DNA of 64,000 bases, from contig GG745329.1 in NCBI GenBank assembly GCA_000151295.1, positions 1,907,537-1,971,536 of the forward strand, in the 5' to 3' direction. Each line of letters begins with the position of its first letter. Positions within the stretch are counted from its first letter, which is position 1. The translations under genes and the position numbers were made by a program. Below are positions 47,401 through 58,114 of the stretch, one piece after another. Source of the DNA: Allomyces macrogynus ATCC 38327 (Eukaryota > Blastocladiomycota > Blastocladiomycetes > Blastocladiales > Blastocladiaceae). Under the pieces are notes generated by a model. The model was not told the DNA's origin. It worked only from the letters and a program-made list of their open reading frames with translations, and ran no database searches.

Positions 47401-48133
47401 CCGACCCCCGCGTCCCGCGTCGTCGCGACGCGGTCCGGCGCAGCGCCCGGGACGGGGCCCGCCGAGAACGCACCCGCCGCGCTCCTTTCCGCCGACCCCG
47501 GTGCCAACGGCGCCCTCCGCGACGACGACCTCCCAACGGGGGGGTCCCGCCCGCTGTTCGCGTTCTCGCCGCACGCCGTCGGGTTCCCCGCGCTGTCGCA
47601 GCTGGGCAGACCTGCGACGGCCACCGCACCGACTCCGTTCGCCACCGGTCCACCTGCCGCCATCGCACCGCTGACCTCGTTCACGTCGCAGTTCTCGTTC
47701 GATATGGATTCGCGGCCCGCGACGATGGCACCGGGAGGGCACTCGTTCAAGTCGCCCGTCCTGTCGACTGATGTGCGCGGAATTAAGTCCGATGCGATGC
47801 CAAGCACGATGCCGCTGAGCACGATGCCGCTCGACCCGAGTTCGCCGTGCGTGCAGGCCGCGTCGCACCGGCGCGCGCGGCAGCAGCAGCAGCAGGCGAT
47901 GGTGCGCAAGCAGGGGTTGGTTGGGGCGGGCGGTGCGGGTGGGGGGAAGCAGTTGTTCCATACCCCGGTGGATAGCGGGCCTGGGTCCGAGGACGTGTCG
48001 CAGCTGTCGGGTACGTTTTCTTGGCTGGGCGAATGGAGAGGGCGCGAGTTGACCAAAGTCCCGGCTGGAGATGATAGATTTGCTTACGTCGCCGACACCA
48101 AAGCGCGCGCGGCTCCTCACGCCCAACTCGTGA
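44419..48133 (+). CDS. DBF4: DBF4, regulatory subunit of the DBF4-dependent kinase (gapped)
   Basis: Partner of CDC7 that targets MCM at S-phase start. The likely ATG is 44419, but 969 N follow. After the gap NKGRAVY then TFSLDADKLPPGELDALAGK can be joined only by dropping one C near 45595, and forms the start of the N-motif (BRCT-like). Introns 45678-45808, 45923-45998 and 46054-46114 fit in phase, giving DVEPFFSKNVTHLVVDDALK and HRILKSALDLNAKIVTYS. Motif M is GHYFVVLDSTGVHRPIMEKE. The DBF4-type zinc finger is AYCERCDGKFRGLDEH then HRKVV (Cys2-His2). A long low-complexity tail follows. A last intron (48011-48077, GTACGT donor) gives the ending LLTSPTPKRARLLTPNS with possible CDK sites; without it the frame runs to 48336. 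Confidence 0.88.
44536..45504. other. Assembly gap (N), 969 nt, inside DBF4
   Basis: A run of N after the first about 39 codons of DBF4. It hides the region before the N-motif. The true length may differ. Confidence 0.99.
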
Positions 48134-48370
48134 CTTGGTCTCGGTGCGGCGGCATTCCCGCGCTGCTGCCGCGAACCTTGCAACTGGGCTACCGGTCTGC
48201 CGCGATGACTGGGCCCGAGATTTACATCGATGCCCAACGGCAGCCAACAACCACCACGAGAATACGAACAAAAAACACAATTGGGTTGGTCCTTTGCAAT
48301 AGAACCATCGTGCCTTGGGTGTGTATCTTGCGCTGATCAATGTATTTCCTCACCCCCGACACACTGCCCG

Positions 48371-50874
48371 TCACCGGATCACGTCCTTCAAACTCCACAC
48401 TCCCTCCCCACCCGTCGCCCTTGCCAGCTGGAACATGGCGATCCCCGTCAACAGTTTCCGGAATAGGCCCACCTAGTCGCTCTTGATCTTGAGTTTGAAC
48501 TTCTCGACGATTGCGCGCGACGGCGCGTGGCCCTCGCGCGACGCCAGGAAGTCGCGCATCTTGGCGACGAGCGACGCGCTCGACTCTGCTGTTCCAAACA
48601 AAGGCGCGCGATTGTCAACTTCCTCGTCGGCATCGTCGTTGCCGGCATTGGGCGGCGACGACGCAGCCACGTGATGCGCGTTCTGCGCGCTCGATATCGG
48701 CGCGCCCGGCTTCGTCGACCTGGGCGCCGAGCCCCGGGCCGCGCTGAGGCCTCAATCGCGTCGTGGTGGATGGCCGAGTGCACGTTGCTGCCAAGCAGGT
48801 TGGCGAGAATGTGCGATTCCGAGGATGCGGGACCGCCGGGGGCGGTGCTGGTGGGCGAGGACGCAGCGGTGCGCGCGGAGCCGTTGGCGGTTGCTTGGGT
48901 CTTTCCTTGGTGACTAGGATATCAGAACGTCGTGTCAGTTCCACCGGCTCTCCATCCACCCACAACTCGAGCCCATGAACACTCACAACTGTTCGAGCCT
49001 TGAGGCCCCCTCCAAATCCTGCACGAACGCGTCGTCGTCGTCGGTGTTCCGCATCTGCGCGCGCATGAACAAGTCGGTCGTCTCGGCCGTCGGCTGGTCC
49101 TCGCTCGCGAGGGTGAACAGGTCGCGCAAGTCGTTAAGCTTGAAGAACCGCTGCTGTATCGGGTCCCTCAGCACCTTGTTGGCGAGAAACTGCTTGAGGA
49201 TTTGTCGGTGGTAGATATTCTCCTCAATCGTGCCGGTCGTGAGCAGCCGGTAAACCGTGATGTGCCGCGTCTGGCCGGGCCGCCACGCACGCTCGCGCGA
49301 TTGTTGGTCAATGGTCGGGTTCTGCGAGAGCGAGAGAGGTGGAGGTGTTAGTCGGATGCCGAAATGGCCCGCCGACCTTGGTCGTGAGCAAAAAAACAAA
49401 GAACTTCTTGTCATTGTTGAAGTTGTCGACAAGTCCAGGCCGATTCTTGACGGGCGTCGCGCCGTCCATGCGCCGATACGTGTGGCCTAAAACGGGCACC
49501 TCGTGAGTTGCAGATCACAACGACCATCACATCCACCACTGCCGTATCGCGAGCAGTTTCTGGTTGAGGTTTCCACTGCGTCGGCGTCAGCTTGCAAAAG
49601 AGCACCTGTTCCGTCTTTTGCGGCAGATCCTGCGCGACGTCGCACTTTATGCGCCGCAACAGGTAACGCTGAATCAGGTCGCGCAACGTGCACGCGCACT
49701 TGTAGGCGGTCTGCACGCCCGCGTAGGTCGTGAGCAGCACGTGTCCCTTTCCGACGACGCCGGCGACCAGCGACTTGACCAACGGCGTGGTGCTTTTGAC
49801 GTTGCGCGATGCGTTGCTAAGCGCCGATTCTTCGGCAGAATCGTCTTCGTCAGTCTCGTACGCGTCGCGCCCTCGCCCACGCTGCCGACCGCGGCACGCA
49901 GCACGGTCCTTGGACTCTTGCACGCCGGGCCAGCTCGCGTGGAGCACGACGACACGGAACGGCGGGAACCAGCGGTGGAACCCCTTGACCCACTGCGACA
50001 TGACGGTGGCCGGGCAGACAATGAGAATTGGTTTGTTACGGGTTGATGCGGCCAAGCCGGATCAGGCGGTCGCGCTCGGATTCGATGGCTGGCGGGGCCA
50101 AGGACGGCGCTGAGGGAGCGGGAGCGGCGGCAGCACCGGCGGTCGGATCGCCGTATGCGCACAGTCGGGCGAGAATCGCGGCCTCGTCTTCGAGCAGCGT
50201 GGCCACTTTGTCGCTCATATCCACAATCGCTGTGAATCAGAGCTCTTGGGCACTCCATGTCCGCAAGCAGGGCGAGAACGGACCAGTGTCTGCATTATCT
50301 GGCGCAGCGCGCCGTGCTTAACGCTCGGCGCCGCGTTCATTTGCCGCTGCACGTCAGCGAGCTTGCAGTGGAGCGCGCGACAGGCACGGGACGTGGTCAG
50401 CGCCCTTCATTCTCGCCATGCAAATCGCAGCAACAAGAGCACTCTTTCTCGAGGTTGGCGCTCGACTTGTCGATCCGCCTTTGCTCGTCGAGCTGCGCGC
50501 TCGGCTATGCGCGCGTCGACCTGTCTCGTAATCGACCGCTCGAGCGTGGTCTGGTCCCGACGTGCAGGCCAAGATGTGCCGGAAGCTGCGCGAGCTCGCC
50601 GTCTTCAAGACCGTCATCGGTCACGTCCACGTCCATGTCCTCGGCGTGGGCGTCGGCGACGGTGCCCGTTTCGCCGCCCATTGGACGGTCGGAGGCCGGC
50701 TGGGGTCGGGCGGCAGTGGGAGGCACTATGGTGGAGCGAGCTCGTTTCGTGGTCGGCAATGGCTGGTATTTGTCGGTCTCGCGGGCGGATCGCGTGTAGG
50801 CCAGGGTCCCCACGAGGCCTGCGTTGGGTTGCTTGTTTCTTGGTGTCGATGGTGAGCCTCTCGCTGTCAATCAT
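48371..50874 (-). pseudogene. RAD26: RAD26/CSB (ERCC6)-like SNF2 gene relic lacking its ATPase motifs
   Basis: RAD26/CSB is the SNF2 ATPase of transcription-coupled repair. Recognisable blocks in order on the minus strand: N-terminal DQTTLERSITRQVDARIAER; ESERDRLIRLGRINP (about 50045); KPILIVCPATVMSQWVKGFH; GHVLLTTYAGV (about 49720) joined directly to QTAYKCACTLRDLIQRYLLR; DLPQKTEQVLFCKLTPTQ (about 49580); [20 protein letters not shown] and [11 protein letters not shown] (about 49370); then [40 protein letters not shown] and GSNVHSAIHHDAIEASARPG. Missing at the four junctions are the Walker A segment, the DEGH/SGTPIQN segment, the segment before RMDG, and GLGVNLTGANR. A TAG at 48475-48473 interrupts KLKIKSD / VGLFRKLLTGIAMFQ, after which the conserved GGEGVWSLK end follows in the same frame. 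The start is not resolved (ATG 50874 is one option). Pseudogene or misassembly. Confidence 0.75.
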
Positions 50875-51260
50875 GGAGGGAGGACTACCCGACGACTCCA
50901 ACAAAACATTACCATCCGGCGGCCAACGTTCACGAGGGAAGGCGACAGCGTCCACAGCGCTCAACGACCTCCATCCTGATCCTCTATCCACCCATGACCA
51001 ACATCAACATGGCTTATAACTCATTGCTGCGCACTCTTCCATCTCCAGCGCATGCTCTCCACCACCGCCAGCACCACTCTCGCGCATCATCACGCCGGGA
51101 ACACCAGCTCGCCGTGCTCGGCCGACTCACGCATCACATGCAACGCCTCCTCCCAGGCCACTCCCGCCACGTCCTCTTTGATCAGCAACACCGCCGCGGT
51201 CGGGACGAGCACCTCGAGCACAAACTCGCTGCCGCGAAACGGCCCCAACTCATCGCGCCC

Positions 51261-52304
51261 CTATGCATTCTCCGGATCGTGCACATAGGCTGCAAACAGC
51301 GCACTCGACAGCACGCGCTGCCCACGCTGGCCGTAATACCCGGGCCGCGCGCGCTGCAGGCGGCGCTGCAGGTTCGTGCGGTTGCGGAACCCGGGTCCGC
51401 CGAGCCGTTCGTACTCGTCGCACATGTCGCGGTAAAAATGGTTTTCGGGCGCGTCCGGCGGAATCGACGAGTTGATGATGCTCTCGAGCGTTGGGTAGAG
51501 AGCGGCGACGCGCATGTGCAGAGCGTCCGGGTCGAATTCGTGCGGGCCCGGCCAGTCTATGTGGGTGAGCCGGGTTAGTCTCACTCTGACCCGGATCATG
51601 GAAGAGAGCAACGAACCTTTGGCCCCGGCCTCGAGCTCGGCTGCGCGGCGACGGTGCTTCAAGCAGAACCGTTCCTGCGCGTCGGCGCGCTGCGCCATGT
51701 TGCGGAACAGCACCTGGTCGGAGAACCGGTCACGAATAAACTGCACGTGGTCCTTGTGCGACTTGGGCGTGTCGACCTGTTCGCGCTGTACGGCTGTCGG
51801 AAAGTACTTGAGCACGCGCTCGTAGATCTCTGCGACAAGATCGTCCCACGTGGCCAAGAAAGACCCGCCGTAGAACGGGCACGGGCACTCGGTCGATTTG
51901 GTGCGCGGATCGGGTTCGCTGGGCTCGTCGTCAGAGGATGCCGAGTCGTCGTTCGGCGTGTCGCGTCGGATCTTATCAAATTGGAGCGCATGGTCACTTT
52001 CAGGTTTGGGCTTGGGTTCGAGCGGGACTGCAGCGACGACTTCGGGCTTGGGTTGGCCGCGGCGACGCGAGGTCGGCGGGGACGGAGCGATGCGGCCGCG
52101 ACGAGTCTTGGTGGGCGACAGCGAGGGCGACCGCGACACCGACTTGCGCTTTCGGCGCGGCGGGCTGTTGGGTTTTGAATCGGGCAGGACTGCAAAGGCA
52201 ACTTGAATCAATACTCGGCCAAAACCAACAGCGACAATGAAGGGCTCGATCGCAAACGTACAGAGGTCGTCCAAGTTGAAGAGTGACGAGATGGATGAGA
52301 GCGA
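51261..52304 (-). CDS. RTC4-like domain protein (5' end unresolved)
   Basis: Nuclear protein family defined by the yeast telomere-capping gene RTC4. Exons 52304-52262, 52189-51617 and 51556-51261 join in phase (introns 52190-52261 and 51557-51616). A basic Ser/Pro-rich, SR-like stretch (RKRKSVSRSPSLSPTKTRRG) is followed by CPCPFYGG, FIRDRFSDQVLFRNMAQRAD, a Cys-His site in FCLKHRRRAAELEAGAKD, ALYPTLESIINSSIP and the typical ending RARPGYYGQRGQRVLSSALF. The order (Cys/His after FC, then II..S, then PGYYG-RG) is that of the RTC4 domain. Upstream of 52304 the same frame continues but meets TAG at 52307-52305; before it lies an ATG at 52368. Either an unrecognised upstream exon supplies the start or the reading is interrupted. 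The function is not established here. Confidence 0.65.
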   Translation of the reverse strand, partial: SLSSISSLFNLDDLCTFAIEPFIVAVGFGRVLIQVAFAVLPDSKPNSPPRRKRKSVSRSPSLSPTKTRRGRIAPSPPTSRRRGQPKPEVVAAVPLEPKPKPESDHALQFDKIRRDTPNDDSASSDDEPSEPDPRTKSTECPCPFYGGSFLATWDDLVAEIYERVLKYFPTAVQREQVDTPKSHKDHVQFIRDRFSDQVLFRNMAQRADAQERFCLKHRRRAAELEAGAKGSLLSSMIRVRVRLTRLTHIDWPGPHEFDPDALHMRVAALYPTLESIINSSIPPDAPENHFYRDMCDEYERLGGPGFRNRTNLQRRLQRARPGYYGQRGQRVLSSALFAAYVHDPENA

Positions 52305-53715
52305 CTAGAGTGTGGAGACGGTTGAGAGCGTCGGGCTAGGGGGGCCATTACGGCAGTCGGTTTGGGGCATGGCGGGCGTGCGATGCGTTCCTGGTGGTCG
52401 TCCGAAAGAGCGTGAGTCCCAAGATTCGATCACCGGCTCCATCAGACGGATCAGGCGGGCAACAGCACAACACATACGCCGCGGCACGTTGACGACGACT
52501 TGGACGTGATTCAGTCGCACCCAGACGACGCCGGTCGAGCTAGCGGACCTGCTGTCGCTCGCGAAGTCGGAGGCGGGTCTGGACGACGGCGATTGGGGAG
52601 CGGCCGATGCAGGCCGCGGGAGGAGCGAGCGCGGTGCCGGAGCCAATTTCGTGATGCGTATGGAATGGGACCGACAGGGTCAGGGGTGGCGTGGCGCGGA
52701 AGGCGGCCGGTCGCGGTGGTGCTGGTCCAAGGTGCTCGTGAAGTCGCGGTTGCGGTTGCGGTTGCTGGCGCATAGAACGATGCGCGGCCCACTGGTCGAG
52801 TGAGCTCTCGGCGGCGGCGGCGGACGGCGCGGCGAGTTCAAGGTCGTCCGGTGCGGGGGGCGGCAGTGACTCGACGCCGGCGCCGAGCTTGCAGAGGAGC
52901 GTGCGCATCACGTGGGATTCACGCCAGATCGCGTCTCCCGTCCGCCCCACCCGAGCTGAATCAAAGCGGCCAGCCGCATTGGATCTATTCCTCGGCTTGA
53001 TCGTTGCCCCGAAAGCTGGTCAGTGCCGGTCGTCCCAGTCGTCCCCCACACGAGCAACTGGCCGCATCGCGTTTGTCGCCTGCTGAGCTGGTGCCTCCCG
53101 CGCAACGACGCGTCCGCGGCCGTGTTGGGCATTCTCCCCGCGCGCCCCGCACAGCAAGACCCTCACCGGCAAGCAGGTCCGTTCCAGGTCAGTCATCATC
53201 CCTTCAGCCCCCGGCTCCCTCTTCGCCCCCCCTCCCCCCTCCATCTTTTGCGTTTGCCCGCCCGCGCGCGCTTCTTCTCTCTGCCAACCGCCTTCGCCGC
53301 CGCTGCTGCTTCTCCTCGCGTACAGTTGTTACCCCCCGCGCCCTTCCTCCCGCGTTCGTTCCCCCGTTCGCCGCTACTGCCTCTGCCCGCCGTGACCGCC
53401 GACGCGTCCGCCCATCGATCGCGCCGTGGTCGTCCTCGCCCCCGCCCGCCCCCGACTTGTCCGTCCGTCCGTCCTCGCCTTCCCCTGCCTTCTTGCGCGC
53501 AGTCCCTACACAAAGTAATCTCCTCATTCGCCGCCCGCCCCCTATCTGCGCGGCGCTCCTCTCCGACACGGCCTAACCGACGCGTGGTCCCCCCCCCCCC
53601 CCCTTGGCTCCGCACTTCCCCTGATCGCTCGCTCGCTCGCTGGCCCGACATCACTCGGTGCAGTCTCCGACTCTTTTCGCCCCCCGCACTTTTATCCCCT
53701 TCCACACCGGCAACT
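52305..53715. other. Spacer and 5' regions between RTC4-like gene and PDE9-like gene
   Basis: 1.4 kb that must hold the missing first exon(s) of the RTC4-like gene (minus) and the PDE9 promoter and leader (plus). On the minus strand 52950-52540 a long open frame (AGVESLPPPAPDDLELAAPS) might be N-terminal sequence of the RTC4-like gene, but I cannot join it. 53180-53700 is strikingly pyrimidine-rich on the plus strand, with a run of 15 C at 53589-53603 and (GCTC)4 at about 53627, ending 12 nt before the PDE9 ATG region. Confidence 0.4.
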
Positions 53716-55640
53716 ATGACGACCACCGTCGCGCCCAACCGCATCCACATCAAGGTCGGCGACAAGTGCGAGGTGCTCGACCTCTACCCGGGCTGCACGC
53801 ACGAGGATGTGCGCGCCATTCTCTGCAGGTACGTTTCCTCGCCTCGGAGGTCAGCCGTCGACGCGCGTTCGGTTGTTGACCACCATCGCGCGTTGGCACA
53901 GTGCGGCCGACATGGTCGACGCCGACAAGGACTCGCTGATCAAGCTCACCAAGCCCGACGGCACGATCGTGCCCGTAAGCCCGTTCTTGCCGGGGAACAC
54001 CGACAAGGAGCCATACACGCTGCAGGTCCAGTACCGTACGTGTACTTTGATGCGTCACTCTGGATACGAGCAAGCGTGCCGGACGCTGACGCACGAACGC
54101 GTTCTCGGATTTTCCAGGTAGCCGTGGCAGTCCCAACGGTGCCGGTGGCGGCGGCGGCGGCGCCGCGTCGCCGACCAAGATTGGGTACCTTGAGGCCAAG
54201 CTCAACGACATTTCCAAGGCGCTCGAGCCGCTGCGCGAGATGCAGTCGTTCCGCGAGCAGATCGTCTCGTTCCAGAAGCGTCTCGAGGTACGTTTGACCG
54301 TTGCCGCCACCGTCCGATCCTTGGACCTCGTAACGCTGACCCGGCTCGCGTATGCGCTCTTGTAGTCGGCCGAAAAGCAAATCAGCATGGCCAACCTGCC
54401 CGAGACCAAGGTGATCCCAAAGGCGATCAAGCGCATTTCCAAGATCGACCCAATCTTTGCGCACCAGCCCAAGTATGTCTTCACCGACGAGACGGTTGCT
54501 TACCTCAAGCAGCCGTCGTTCAACAACTGGCAGTGGGAGGAGAACGAAATGACGGCGCTCATGGAGCACATGTTCACGGAGCTCGGGCTCGTCGACAAGT
54601 TCAAGATGGAGTTACCCACGCTCAAGCGCTTTTTGTGCGTCGTCAAGGACAACTACAACCACAACCCTTTCCACAACTTCCGCCACTGCTTCTGCGTCAC
54701 GCAGATGGTACGGTTTCTCGCCGAGGGGTTTGGGAGGGGACGTGACACGTCGAGGCTCATTTTCATCGGCATCTAGTTCTACGGCATGCTGCACGAAGCC
54801 GACTTGGTGTCGAAGCTCGAGCCGATTGATTTGCTGGTCGGCCTGATCTCGTGGTCCGTGTCGCTCGCGTCGAATCGCTCGCCCAACGTACTCTTCGCTC
54901 ACCCGCACCCGTTCCCCCTTTTGCTAGCATCATCCACGACATTGATCACCCGGGGTTCAACAACGCCTACCAGGTGAACGCCAAGACGGAGCTGGCCATC
55001 ATCTACAACGACCAGTCGCCGCTCGAGAACCACCACTGCGCGGTCGGGTTCACGATTTTGCGCAACAACGACTGCAACATCTTCAAGAACCTGTCGGACA
55101 AGGACTACGAGCACGTGCGCAAGGGCATTATCCGGTGCGTTTTGTCGACCGACTTGACCAAGCACGGCGAGATCATGACCAAGTTCAAGGCCGTCTCGGA
55201 AAACTTCAACTTTGCTGACGTCGAGCACAAGGCGCAGGTACAGCTCTGCTCGCGCTCATCGCCGCGTTTTCCGGCATCGTCGCTGACCTCCACCTCACCT
55301 CGCTCGCGCGTAGCTCCTGGTCATGATGGTTAAGTGCGCCGACATTTCCAACGAGGCGCGGCCCGCGGACGTGGCTGAGCCGTGGCTCGACTGCTTGCTC
55401 GAAGAGTACTTTGCGCAGTCGGATCGCGAAAAAGCTGAGGGTCTTCCGGTTGCGCCGTTCATGGACCGTGACAAGGTGACCAAGCCGGGCGCGCAAGTCG
55501 GGTTCATTCAGTTTGTCATGATCCCGCTGTTTGAGAACCTGGCGCGCGTCTTGCCGCAGCTCGAGGGCAATGTCTTGCCGCAGATTCGCAAGTCGTTGGC
55601 GTATTACCAGGACCTGCAGCAGAAGATGACGGGCAAGTGA
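53716..55640 (+). CDS. PDE9-like 3',5'-cyclic-nucleotide phosphodiesterase
   Basis: Class I phosphodiesterase most similar, from memory, to the cGMP-specific PDE9 family. Seven exons (53716-53828, 53902-54035, 54118-54287, 54366-54707, 54777-54850, 54928-55237, 55314-55640) give an unbroken 489 residues. The N-terminal module ([20 protein letters not shown], then [20 protein letters not shown]) matches the small N-terminal fold of PDE9A; a coiled segment ([20 protein letters not shown]) follows. Catalytic HD core: [15 protein letters not shown] (catalytic and metal His), [13 protein letters not shown] (His-Asp metal pair), [22 protein letters not shown] (metal Asp), and [20 protein letters not shown] with [18 protein letters not shown]. 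All metal ligands are present. No signal peptide, membrane segment, GAF or PAS domain is seen, so probably soluble. GTACGT donors dominate. Confidence 0.95.
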
Positions 55641-56623
55641 GCGATCGAGGGCGCGGCGCGACCGTGACGGGAGCGAGGGAGACTTGCGCGGTGCGGGTGT
55701 CGGTTGCGCTGGACTGGTGCGTGCGTGAGTGGGCCGACGACTTTATATATCCTTGCACGTTTTTTTTAGTTTCTTGTCGAATGGAGTGTGATCCTGTTCG
55801 CGTGTCGTCCACTTGTCAGGTCCGAAGGTGAAGCTCAAGTCCGTCCGAGGAACGGACCGAGTGCGCCGTGCCTGCGATGAACCGAAGAGGCCGTTCGATT
55901 CTCTTCAGGAGAGAGGCGAACTCATCGTGCGCTCCGTGAACCGTGTCGAGTTGAGGACCCGATGTGAAAGGCGATCAGACACAGCGTCGTTTGGAAAATC
56001 GGTCGCGAGACGCCGTGAATGGCAGGGACTGCAACGTGACCTGGCCAAGCCACCATTCACCGCGGCCGTGTGACGAAGCGCCCAGGTGTCGCCCCTACAC
56101 TGACCCCTCTCCGACACATCTCATCCACTGAGTATCACGATGGTCCGTCGACCCGCTGCAAAAACACTCGTCACCGTCGCCAGCACTGCCGCCGCCATGA
56201 ACCCGACCCCCGCGCGGAAAACCCACCTCGTCAACCGAAATTCCGCGCGGCCACCATGGCGACAGCACGCTGAGTGACGAAATGACACCGATTTCGGCCA
56301 GAGGGCTAACCACTCGGCCCGCTGTGTATGGTTGCCACGCCCGTCCATCCGTCATCGACTCGCCCGTTTGCCACCTCGCAAACGTCTCCACGACGATCCC
56401 ACTACGTCCCCCGAAACGACGACTTCTCGTAACGCTCGATTTTCCTCGCTGCGATCCGCTCGCGTGCGAAAACTGGTGTCTGAACGTTTTTTCGCGTTCC
56501 TCGCCGTCGTCTCCGATTTCGCGACGTCCCAAAATCACGTCGTTTTGACGATTCCACGCTCATTCTCGCTCGCTGCACCATGAACCTCTGCTCGTCCGCC
56601 AACGTGGCAATTCTGCTCTCCAG
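55641..56623. other. Spacer PDE9-like to RPL35, holding the unseen first exon of RPL35
   Basis: About 1 kb. The first part is the PDE9 3' region. Somewhere here must lie the RPL35 transcription start and a short first exon carrying the ATG. The ATG followed by GTCCGT at 56140-56148 is one candidate for an ATG-only exon. Otherwise only chance open frames are seen. Confidence 0.4.
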
Positions 56624-57096
56624 AGCAAGGTCAAGACTTTCACGCTGCGGTCGCTCAACAAGGCGGAGCTGAACAAGCAGCTGGACGAGCTGCGCCGCGA
56701 GCTCCTGGCGCTGCGCGTCAAGCAGCAGTCGAACCAGGCGTCGCAGAAGACGCTCGAGATCCGCAACGTGCGCCGCTCGATTGCGCGCGTCTTGACCGTG
56801 ATCAACCAGAACACCAAGAACGAGCTGCGCGCCGCCTACGCCGGCAAGAAGTACAAGCCCCTTGACCTCCGCGCCAAGCGCACGCGCGCGCTGCGCCGCG
56901 CCCTGACGCCCGCCGAGAAGGCGATCGTCACGGTCAAGGCCGCCAAGAAGGCCAAGCACTTCCCGCAGCGCAAGTTCGCCGTCCTGTACGTTTTTCTGCA
57001 GCATTTGTGCGGATTGGCCTGTGCGGGAGACTGACCGTGTTGTTCCCCGCGCTGCGCTCCTCGTGGTCGTTCTTTGGGGTACTATGTAGGGCTTAA
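56624..57096 (+). CDS. RPL35: 60S ribosomal protein L35 (uL29)
   Basis: Component of the large ribosomal subunit near the polypeptide exit tunnel. The main exon begins directly after an AG at 56622-56623 with SKVKTFTLRSLNKAELNKQL and continues RNVRRSIARVLTVINQNTK and YKPLDLRAKRTRALRR; donor GTACGT at 56986, intron 56986-57089, then the last exon completes RKFAVLA and TAA at 57096. The core is exactly of uL29 length (about 122 residues). No in-frame ATG is present at the start of the exon; fungal L35 begins M-S-K-V-K or similar, so the initiator Met is almost certainly on an upstream mini-exon ending exactly at ATG. The strong basic composition and absence of breaks suggest a functional gene. 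Confidence 0.93.
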
Positions 57097-58114
57097 GCTG
57101 GTTGATAAAAGTTTGCCTCGCGCGCCGTTTTCGAAACCGTTCTCATGATCCTTTCGTCTCATGGTCTCTTCAGCGTCCTTCCCGCTCTCTCGAGCCTGGC
57201 AGCGATCGCAATTTCGCTCTTTCTCTATTCAGGCACTCCGCAACGGCATCTCGTTCCCGCGCCTCGTCACCGCGACCGATATCATCGGTAGCTTCTGTTG
57301 CCGCCGGCGCGCGCCGCGGTCGCGCAACGCCAACCGGCTCGGACCGTCGAGGTGCAATGGACTGAACCGCCGGTAGAGGTTGTCTTCGTTGATCGGCGGT
57401 GGTGGTGGGGTCGCACTTTCTTGGCCGCCGCCGGTTTGGCGGGTCGTGGAATGCGCTGCACGAAACGCGGCATTCACGGTTTGCTTGGCCGACATGGTGC
57501 CGATGGGGAACATCGACGTGGGGACAGTGTGCACGATAAAGCCCAACAGAACGGCGAGGCTGCGACAGTGAGACGACCGTGAAGTGCACTCCGGGATCAC
57601 AAACGGCACGAGCGACGGCCAGGTAATGAGACATGAGGACCGCGAGCGGCCAGCGGAATGAGCGAGGAATCATGTCGATCATTGTCTTGCACAAATGGGG
57701 GAGCGGGCGGGTCTGGGAAGCGGGCAGTCTTGACGGCGAGAGACTGCAGGCAATCACGTCGAGCGCGACGAGCTAGAGGACGTCGGTTCCGCGGAGGCAC
57801 GGCGCGAATGCCGCAAGTCGTCGCGGGCGTCAGTTAGGTTTGGTCGTTGGACTGGTTTCTATTGTCGTCGTGCGCGCCGGTGTTGAAGTGTCAATCAACA
57901 GCCGCGGACACAGAGTCCTGCTGCGACGCCGCGATGCTGAAAGGGCCAGCAATCCAGTTCGATGGATGACCTGACCAAACTGACCAAATCGACCTGAACG
58001 GCTTCAACAATGGCGAATAAATATGCCTCTTCTTGACGTTCAATCGATTGATAGTCCCAGCGAGAATCGCGTGCCAGCGACGCGCGGCAACCAGTCACAG
58101 TTCCTCTCCAACCA
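57097..58114. other. Convergent spacer RPL35 / CFAP57
   Basis: 1 kb between two 3' ends. Short open frames on both strands have no recognisable family resemblance. No tRNA or repeat was seen by eye. Confidence 0.4.

Noticed and set aside
46215..48056. 613-codon minus-strand frame
   Set aside because: Antisense to the DBF4 C-terminal half, which has motif M and the zinc finger on the plus strand.
48473..52307. Reassignment of TAG to a sense codon, suggested by two in-frame TAGs
   Set aside because: TAH18 ends with TAG exactly at the conserved C-terminus and the RTC4-like gene also ends in TAG, so TAG is a stop in this genome.
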